This document shows positions 8,201 through 12,768 of a stretch of DNA of 12,768 nt, in pieces. Position numbers and translations under genes: made by a program. The notes beneath the pieces are model-generated. The model did no database searches. It saw nothing but the letters and a program-made list of their open reading frames with translations, and was not told where the DNA came from. Origin of the DNA: Rhodopirellula sp. (lineage in GTDB: Bacteria; Planctomycetota; Planctomycetia; Pirellulales; Pirellulaceae); the NCBI GenBank assembly GCA_003513555.1, contig DOPG01000331.1, positions 1-12,768 on the forward strand, in the 5' to 3' direction. Positions within the stretch are counted from its first letter, which is position 1, and each line of letters begins with the position of its first letter.

Positions 8201-9948
8201 CGAGCCAATTTCAACCCAACCTCCGGTTCGAGAGAATAGTACTCAGCCTGAGAGGCAGTACCACTGAGCAAAATAGTGCCGTCACGCCAATTGCCCGGAA
8301 AGGGAACATGCGGCCGTTTAGCACGATGCAGTGCCAAGCTATTGACGGAAACTTCCAGCGGTACCTGTCCTGGAACGGTACCTTTCAACTCGACCAGTGA
8401 TGAACTATCCACGTTCCAGGTTTGATCAGCCAGCAGGTAGATTTTCACTTCTTTCACTTTCGCCGGTATGCGTGAATTCAAAATACGCAACCCTTGCACA
8501 GGCCTGGTGAATGCCAGTTCAACTTCCCCGTCATAACCGAAACGGTCGACCGTCAAGTCAAGCGCGCACGCACCATGGGTGAGTTCGATTGCAAACTCTT
8601 CTCGAGTCTTTGCATCGGACTTAAGAGATAACTCAACCCGACCTGTCGGTAGAACTTCTATCAAGTAGCCAAAACCTTCGCCTCCACGACCCAGCAAATC
8701 CGTAGCCTTCAAACGATAAGAATCGTCGGACGGAAACTTGTAGTCAAAACTCCATTCATCGGAATCCGTAACTTTGGATTCGGCAACCACTTGCCCCTGT
8801 GCATTCAAAAGCTGCATTTTCAGTAGCGCCGTCGAACCAAGACTTCGAGTTCTCGAGCGAAATCGTACGGTCTCGTCTTTGATTCCCTGAATCACATATT
8901 CATCCTGCTCGCCCGCGACGGCTAACCGTCCATTGATTCCAATGGGGTAGGCGAGAACGCTTACCTCGGCACCTTCGACATGTTGCGGCGACGAGCTGAC
9001 ATGAATTCTTTTCCATGCGCAAACTTGCCCATCCTTGAAATGAAAGGAAAGATTTCTGTCATCGATGCAAACGGCGTTTTTCACGGCAATTCCACGCTGC
9101 GTCAGCGATTGCCCTGCAAGCGTCAACACGTTGATTTCGGCTGCCTCACCGCGTTTCACAGCGAGGGGAAAACAATGACTAACCAAGGGAAAATCGCCAA
9201 TCCTCAAGTGATAACTTCCACCTGCGGCATACCCACTGTCTTTGATTTCGATGACATAGTCCCCAGCAGTCGAAAATTGATGCCGAAAGCGACACTCTGC
9301 CCCAAGACCATCGTCATCTGCAACCAGAATCGTTTTTCCATCAGTCGTCAGTAACCGAATTACCGGATCCATCGTTGAAGCGATGCATTGGGTGAGCGCC
9401 TCCACTGTCACCCACTGATTTTCATCAACGTGAATCTGGTAATAGTCCAGCGCCGTCCCATCGCTCTTACCGTCAATCGCAACTTGGGAAGGAATTTTCT
9501 GTGCGGTAGTGAGAGAGTGGTTTTTCCCGTTATCCGCAACCACACTTAAGTCCTCAACCAGTAGTGCGGTTGCAGAAATAGGGCCCGCGTTGGTCGCCGC
9601 CCACAGACCTAGCGATCCCAAGGGTGTATCCGCAGGCACCGTTAATTGAATGACTGCTTTCTCCGCTTCGACTGTCTCGATGCTGACTTGAGAACTGCCG
9701 CGCGTCAGAAAACGCAGACTGGAATCGAATCCCTTACCGACAACGGTCAACTGGGTAGTACTGCCTGGCTTGACCGACCGCGGCGTGATGGCAGTGATCG
9801 ATTGTGCCCAAACGGGACCACCGACCAGGTAGAACAGGAGCATTCCGACTACGAAGATAAAACGCATCTCGCACGAACCCGATAAGGAAAATTTCATTGA
9901 TTTATAGTTCATCTTCATGAACAGGGCGTCTTCAAATGACTGGTGCAT
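5272..9948 (-). CDS. Giant multidomain cytochrome-like protein: IPT/TIG, PPC-like, Big-like, CX4CH heme domain, DUF1549, DUF1553
   Basis: A 1558-residue secreted protein. Order by residue: IPT/TIG-like Ig fold (51-130); PPC-like jelly roll (145-253, with DYYQIHV and FSTAGDYVIEI); second PPC-like domain (334-433, with GEQDEYVIQG and LGRGGEGFGYLIEV); beta-rich region to about 770; Big-like domain (778-853); heme-type domain (866-962) with GCNSGACHG, Cys878/Cys883/His884, a CX4CH motif (bases 7297-7317); second Big-like domain (975-1055); DUF1549/PSCyt2 (about 1071-1250) with QCAKCHNHPFERW, Cys1228/Cys1231/His1232 (bases 6253-6267); DUF1553/PSD1 (about 1312-1540, with NPYFAKIEANRIWSECF and DDFRDSNPP). 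The best signal peptide is MRFIFVVGMLLFYLVGGPVWA, so translation may really start at Met18 (9897) or Met28 (9867); the longest start at 9948 lacks a Shine-Dalgarno, as do the others. It sits 21 bases after DUF1501-B, clearly co-transcribed. Role inferred: heme-bearing periplasmic redox protein with binding modules; substrate unknown. Confidence 0.92.
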   Translation of the reverse strand: MHQSFEDALFMKMNYKSMKFSLSGSCEMRFIFVVGMLLFYLVGGPVWAQSITAITPRSVKPGSTTQLTVVGKGFDSSLRFLTRGSSQVSIETVEAEKAVIQLTVPADTPLGSLGLWAATNAGPISATALLVEDLSVVADNGKNHSLTTAQKIPSQVAIDGKSDGTALDYYQIHVDENQWVTVEALTQCIASTMDPVIRLLTTDGKTILVADDDGLGAECRFRHQFSTAGDYVIEIKDSGYAAGGSYHLRIGDFPLVSHCFPLAVKRGEAAEINVLTLAGQSLTQRGIAVKNAVCIDDRNLSFHFKDGQVCAWKRIHVSSSPQHVEGAEVSVLAYPIGINGRLAVAGEQDEYVIQGIKDETVRFRSRTRSLGSTALLKMQLLNAQGQVVAESKVTDSDEWSFDYKFPSDDSYRLKATDLLGRGGEGFGYLIEVLPTGRVELSLKSDAKTREEFAIELTHGACALDLTVDRFGYDGEVELAFTRPVQGLRILNSRIPAKVKEVKIYLLADQTWNVDSSSLVELKGTVPGQVPLEVSVNSLALHRAKRPHVPFPGNWRDGTILLSGTASQAEYYSLEPEVGLKLARQHKSHQATLVLKRMNDKFKSGLTLLNDPSHGQWNVVTKADKDKYTLTLSRRDPMEEPSSVSCLAYSEFNGRGRVMEKELPVEWIDPVKVSVSAPEQLVAGKTHSISLNVEREGDDPQSVEVAFSTLPKGWTVAGPVSVPADADAAVFDLTLPPDNAADNGIIRVEVVTHYHGNPLKFAQDLSSLPIASMPESLQVHPAKVELTGKSSKRQLVVTGYDAQDVPQDWTREAVLSCLDESVAEVRDGVVYPKADGVTELVVQVGLLKVNVPVRVSAAEKHRNVAFESEVLVALSKQGCNSGACHGSPSGKGMFRLSLRGFDQKLDLLTLIREDFGRRVNRIQPEQSLLLQKPLMKVSHGGGKQLQPQDPAYQILRDWISEGAQADPPEASRCVSLEVYPARKRIMALEQGRQQLSVLAHFADGTSRDVTDLVVYESSDQTIAAVDESGWVEAGAQGEAVVLVRFLEHIESVPFMFVQRRPDFEWKSPPEANYIDELVNVKLKQIQYLPSATCNDSEFLRRVYLDVIGILPSVQESKQFLADTSDGKRAALIDRLLQREEYSKFWALKWGDLLKMTTQLVGKEGVHKYHRWVEEAFRTNMPYDEFAKQLLSADGSTLSNPPANFYRTATSMNDCVETVSQVFLGARLQCAKCHNHPFERWTQDNYYGLGAFFQRVQRRDTQRPGEMFVWSAATGEVTQPRTGQQMKPWLPVDGTVESVIHGDRRDTFVDWLVNVENPYFAKIEANRIWSECFARGIVEPIDDFRDSNPPANGPLLDALAKDFAESGFDRKHLLRRILNSRTYQASYLANDSNRNDQVYFSHQLPRLLNAEQLLDAINHATGLEEKFANLPVGTKATHLPAPDLVKLDFLKVFGQPERSTVCACERASDSNLGMAIELFNGATIHKKLQEESNRFRMALKSEVPLSEIIDRLYLSAVCRLPTEFERNAAIAHCGKRETPADGLADVCWALLNTDEFIFQH

Positions 9949-9969
9949 GAACGGGGAAAGGCAGGCAGA

Positions 9970-11445
9970 TCAAATCAGTCCGGGAATGGGCTGCCCGTGG
10001 TAGATCTGGTGAGGCCGCTCGGCAGCATCACGCCAAACTGCCGTCGCTGGAATACCGAGTGCACGATAGATCGTTGCTGCAAAATTTTCTGGCGTGACGG
10101 GTTGCTCGCTCGGGTAGCCCCCCTGTTCATCGGATGCGCCAATCACGTTACCACCACGAACACCACCGCCCGCGAACAAAACCGACTGCACCGCGCCCCA
10201 GTGATCGCGCCCCGGCAAGTCATAATGTTTATCCAACAGGCTGATCTGAGGCGTCCGACCAAATTCACTTGCCATCACGATTAAGGTCTCATCCAACTCT
10301 CCCGTCGCTTGAAGATCATCCAACAAAGCAGAAAGAGCTTTGTCGGTCGGAGGCAGCAGTTTATTTTTCAGATGAGGAAACGCATTGCCGTGTGTATCCC
10401 ATGTCTCATCGTTACCTAAATTCACCTGCACGAGATTAACTCCCGTTGATATCAGGCGTCTGGCCATCAATAACGACCAACCGAATGAGTTAGCGCCATA
10501 CCGCTCCAGAGTTTTTGGATCAGCATGGGTCACATCAAGGGCATGGTGCACAGACGAGTCGGTCAGCAGATCAATCGCTCCTTGCCGCAGTCGATCAAAT
10601 TGCCTTGTTTCAGCATGTCCTCCGAGTTTGCGTCGCTGATGCTGCAGGGTTTCTAAAAGCTGCAAACGCCCGTTGACCTCCTTCATTCCAAGGCCGTGTG
10701 GCAAACTCAACTGTGGTGCTTGAAAAACACGTTTGTCGGAACCTCCTCGTTCCTGATGATCAAAGTCGTGCGTCGGGAACGCGCCATAAGATTTCGCATG
10801 AAAAGGAGATGCATCAATCATCCATGGGTCATGGGGGGCTCCCATTTCGCCCGCGTCCTGCCCGGGGATCACGCGTCCGGAATTATGAACCAGTCTCTCG
10901 GGCAATACGACGGCAGGCGGCAGGTTGTTAAAAGATCCAGTGGCACGCCCTGCAATTGCAGCAATGGAAGGGCGATCCGTTCGACTGGGTTCATTTGGTT
11001 TGAACCCGGGGGGCAACTTTGAATGCCCCGTCAAAATCATGTGATGACCGGCCGAATGTTCATTTGATCCATGCGTCAACGAGCGGCACAAGGCCCACTG
11101 CTCACTACGTTCGGCCAACATTGGCAGGTGTTCGCAGATCTGAAGCCCGGTTGTTTTGGTTGAAATGGGTTTGAACTCACCCCGAATGGTATCGGGAGCA
11201 TTCGGCTTCATATCGAAACTTTCATGCTGTGCCAAACCACCCGACAGAAAAATAAAGATGCACGACTTTGCTTTAACGGTAACTGGCTTGCTGTCAGCGG
11301 CCACGGCCTGACGCAAACCAGTCAAATGATTCAGCCCCATCCCCAGCAGACCAATTGATCCAATTTGCAAGGCCTGACGGCGGGCTAAGCGGGGATGACT
11401 ACAACTAATTCCAAAAGCACTGTTTTTTGATTGTCGATGTTTCAT
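9970..11445 (-). CDS. DUF1501 family secreted protein (DUF1501-B)
   Basis: A 491-residue DUF1501 protein with a leader containing ARRQALQIGSIGLLGMG (about residues 21-37), a twin-arginine-type export signal ending near AVAA (50). Landmarks: FIFLSGGLAQHESFDMKPNAP (64-84), IRGEFKPIST (87-96), ICEHLPMLAE (103-112), NEHSAGHH (128-135), ERYGANS (314-320), TWDTHGNAF (348-356), LDETLIVMASEFGRTP (384-399) and GRDHW (412-416). Oddity: where copies A and C have Asp in GGxSxxD, this copy has Glu75 and changes the preceding Ser to Ala, so the presumed first metal site is altered while Asp78 remains. The ATG overlaps the stop of DUF1501-A as ATGA, with GGAG seven bases before it inside that gene, implying translational coupling and matched amounts of A and B. 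Reaction unknown. Confidence 0.94.
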   Translation of the reverse strand: MKHRQSKNSAFGISCSHPRLARRQALQIGSIGLLGMGLNHLTGLRQAVAADSKPVTVKAKSCIFIFLSGGLAQHESFDMKPNAPDTIRGEFKPISTKTTGLQICEHLPMLAERSEQWALCRSLTHGSNEHSAGHHMILTGHSKLPPGFKPNEPSRTDRPSIAAIAGRATGSFNNLPPAVVLPERLVHNSGRVIPGQDAGEMGAPHDPWMIDASPFHAKSYGAFPTHDFDHQERGGSDKRVFQAPQLSLPHGLGMKEVNGRLQLLETLQHQRRKLGGHAETRQFDRLRQGAIDLLTDSSVHHALDVTHADPKTLERYGANSFGWSLLMARRLISTGVNLVQVNLGNDETWDTHGNAFPHLKNKLLPPTDKALSALLDDLQATGELDETLIVMASEFGRTPQISLLDKHYDLPGRDHWGAVQSVLFAGGGVRGGNVIGASDEQGGYPSEQPVTPENFAATIYRALGIPATAVWRDAAERPHQIYHGQPIPGLI

Positions 11446-12768
11446 TCATCCACTCCGTTGAACAAAGGAGTGATTACCTGACCGTTACACAATTGATGGG
11501 GACGATCCAGTGGATCCATGATTTGAGTTTCGCTTTCAACCCCTAGTGAATGAAAAGCCGTCGTCAGGCAATCAGCAGGTGAATACGATCGAGTGATCGG
11601 ATAAGCTGCCTGTGAATCGGTTTTGCCAATCACCTGCCCACCCCTAACACCTGCGCCTGCGAACAATCCAGAGTAAGTGTGCGCCCAGTGATCTCGTCCA
11701 GGCAACGTCTGGCCGGGCAAAGTCGACACTTTGGGGGTGCGACCAAACTCACCCATCACGACCACCAGTGTTTCATCCAACAAGCCGGACGAATCCAAGT
11801 CATCCATCAAGGCTGACAGACCCTGATCCAATTGTGGCAGCAATTTGTTCTTCAACTTGCCCCAGTTGTCTGTATGAGTGTCCCATGTTTGCACAATCCC
11901 CATGGCAGCTTGTACGACAGGGACACCAACCTCGATCAGTCGTCGCGCCAGCAACAGGCTCTGTCCAAACTGATTGCGTCCGTAACGATCACGTGTCGCA
12001 GTCGTTTCCTTCGCAAGCTCAAATGCTTTGACCACCTTCCCTGAGGTCAAAAGGTTGATGGCGATTTCCTGTTGCTGTCGAAACGAACCGACATCACCAC
12101 TAAGCGTGCCCGCACGTTGGTGCTGCAACTGATCCAACAATTGTCGACGTGATTGCAATCGCTGCTGCGTGACCCCATCACGCATACTCAAAGCCTGCAT
12201 GCGGAACGCATCATCATTGGGATTACCGTTGATCTGCCAAGGATCATACTTTGCTCCCAAAAATCCGGCATGCTGGCCAGGCCATGTCAGTGGTCCCTCG
12301 ATAAAGTAATTGGGCAGCGACACTGCGGTAGGAATACCGTCAATTCGCGGGCGAATAAAATCGAGAGCGGCAGCAAAGTTTGGAAAGTCGTTCCGCGATT
12401 CAACGCGATCCAAGTCGGTACCGCCGCGCGGAATGGGGGTAGGGCGTCCAGTCAACGCGACGTGGGTAGCTAACAGGTGATTGTGCTCTCGATGTGCAAG
12501 CGTCCTTATGATCGCCCACCGTTGCATCTGTTTGGCAAGCTCTGGAAGGTGTTCACAAACAGCAATCCCCGGCACGGTTGTTGCGATTGGCTTAAATTCC
12601 CCGCGAACTTCAGCGGGCGCATCAGGCTTGGGGTCAAGCATATCCAACTGGCTCGCGCCGCCGCTGAGATGCACATACAAAACAGACTTGGCTCGACCGT
12701 TATTCTGCTGTTTTACATCACCCAGCGAAACGTTTTGCTGAGATGGCAGCAGGGATCCGACGACACCC
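11442..12768 (-). CDS. DUF1501 family secreted protein (DUF1501-A), N-terminus beyond the window
   Basis: The frame stays open to the right edge, so the gene is 5' truncated by the window. The TTG at 12678-12680 is not the true start: 29 further in-frame codons upstream read GVVGSLLPSQQ... and lead into RAKSVLYVHLSGGASQLD, the usual sequence between a DUF1501 export leader and its first core strand. Landmarks (numbered from that TTG): LSGGASQLDMLDPKPDAP (5-22, Asp13 and Asp16), VRGEFKPIA (25-33), VCEHLPELAK (41-50), DRYGRNQFGQSLLLARR (231-247), TWDTHTDNW (265-273), LDETLVVVMGEFGRTP (301-316) and GRDHW (328-332). This copy keeps the standard family residues and is the first visible gene of the minus-strand block; a further upstream gene may exist. 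It ends in an ATGA overlap with DUF1501-B. Confidence 0.93.
   Translation of the reverse strand, partial: GVVGSLLPSQQNVSLGDVKQQNNGRAKSVLYVHLSGGASQLDMLDPKPDAPAEVRGEFKPIATTVPGIAVCEHLPELAKQMQRWAIIRTLAHREHNHLLATHVALTGRPTPIPRGGTDLDRVESRNDFPNFAAALDFIRPRIDGIPTAVSLPNYFIEGPLTWPGQHAGFLGAKYDPWQINGNPNDDAFRMQALSMRDGVTQQRLQSRRQLLDQLQHQRAGTLSGDVGSFRQQQEIAINLLTSGKVVKAFELAKETTATRDRYGRNQFGQSLLLARRLIEVGVPVVQAAMGIVQTWDTHTDNWGKLKNKLLPQLDQGLSALMDDLDSSGLLDETLVVVMGEFGRTPKVSTLPGQTLPGRDHWAHTYSGLFAGAGVRGGQVIGKTDSQAAYPITRSYSPADCLTTAFHSLGVESETQIMDPLDRPHQLCNGQVITPLFNGVDE
11453..11456 (-). promoter_or_regulatory. Shine-Dalgarno of DUF1501-B inside DUF1501-A
   Basis: GGAG on the minus strand lies within the last codons of DUF1501-A, seven bases before the DUF1501-B ATG (11443-11445). 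With the ATGA overlap it fixes the DUF1501-B start and supports coupled translation. A nearby ATG at 11447-11449 is in another frame. Confidence 0.6.

Larger units (their letters stand above)
3697..12768 (-). other. Four-gene operon: DUF1501-A, DUF1501-B, DUF1549/DUF1553 giant, PSCyt1-WD40
   Basis: Four minus-strand genes are joined by a 4-base overlap, a 21-base gap and an 87-base gap, with no recognisable terminator or promoter between them, so one transcript is likely. The promoter must lie right of the window. The 87-base gap (5185-5271) holds no hairpin or gene that I can see. DUF1501, DUF1549/DUF1553 and PSCyt1/WD40 proteins are known to co-occur in planctomycetes, which supports a joint role; the role itself is not established. 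Confidence 0.75.

Noticed and set aside
8980..9354. 124-codon plus-strand open frame antisense to the giant gene
   Set aside because: Fully inside a well-supported gene on the other strand; no domain or ribosome-binding site.
12678..12680. TTG as the start of DUF1501-A
   Set aside because: The frame continues open to the window edge and the upstream residues fit the family; starting here would remove the export leader and part of the first core strand.
1..12768. Mobile element, CRISPR array, phage or defence system
   Set aside because: No transposase or integrase, regularly spaced repeats, terminal inverted repeats, tRNA or defence-type domains were found on either strand.

Overview
The window looks like chromosomal DNA of a planctomycete (Pirellulaceae/Planctomycetaceae type). 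This rests on protein families seen almost only together in that phylum: three DUF1501 proteins, a giant secreted protein ending in DUF1549 (PSCyt2) and DUF1553 (PSD1), a PSCyt1 cytochrome c domain fused to a WD40 propeller, and a formylglycine sulfatase. Base composition looks moderate and even, and I see no transposase, integrase, tRNA, rRNA, CRISPR array or other sign of a mobile element.

Layout, left to right. (1) Positions 1-444, plus strand: the 3' end of an alpha/beta-hydrolase (esterase-like) gene whose front, including the nucleophile, lies outside the window. (2) A gap of about 70 bases carries a long inverted repeat between this gene and the convergent sulfatase (515-1927, minus strand). 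(3) A divergent intergenic region of 358 bases (1928-2285) holds two small perfect inverted repeats but no convincing gene or promoter. (4) DUF1501-C (2286-3713, plus strand) has a clear Shine-Dalgarno and a twin-arginine-like leader. (5) From the right edge leftwards on the minus strand runs one tightly packed four-gene block: DUF1501-A (open to the window edge, 11442-12768), DUF1501-B (9970-11445, ATGA overlap with A), a 1558-residue DUF1549/DUF1553 protein (5272-9948, 21-base gap), and PSCyt1-WD40 (3697-5184, 87-base gap). Its last gene overlaps the 3' end of DUF1501-C tail to tail by 17 bp.

How the genes may work together. All complete proteins carry export signals, so the action is probably in the planctomycete periplasm. 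The four-gene block encodes three covalent heme c attachment motifs in two proteins: CX4CH and CXXCH in the giant protein, CXXCH in PSCyt1-WD40. These come with carbohydrate- or protein-binding-like beta domains (IPT/TIG, PPC-like, Big-like), a seven-bladed propeller, and two proteins of the alkaline-phosphatase/sulfatase fold superfamily. I infer a multi-protein periplasmic redox and hydrolase complex acting on a large substrate, perhaps a sulfated or esterified polysaccharide given the neighbouring sulfatase and esterase. The substrate and reaction cannot be read from the sequence. The families are known and widespread in planctomycetes but functionally uncharacterised as far as I know, so this block is the best candidate here for an undescribed system.
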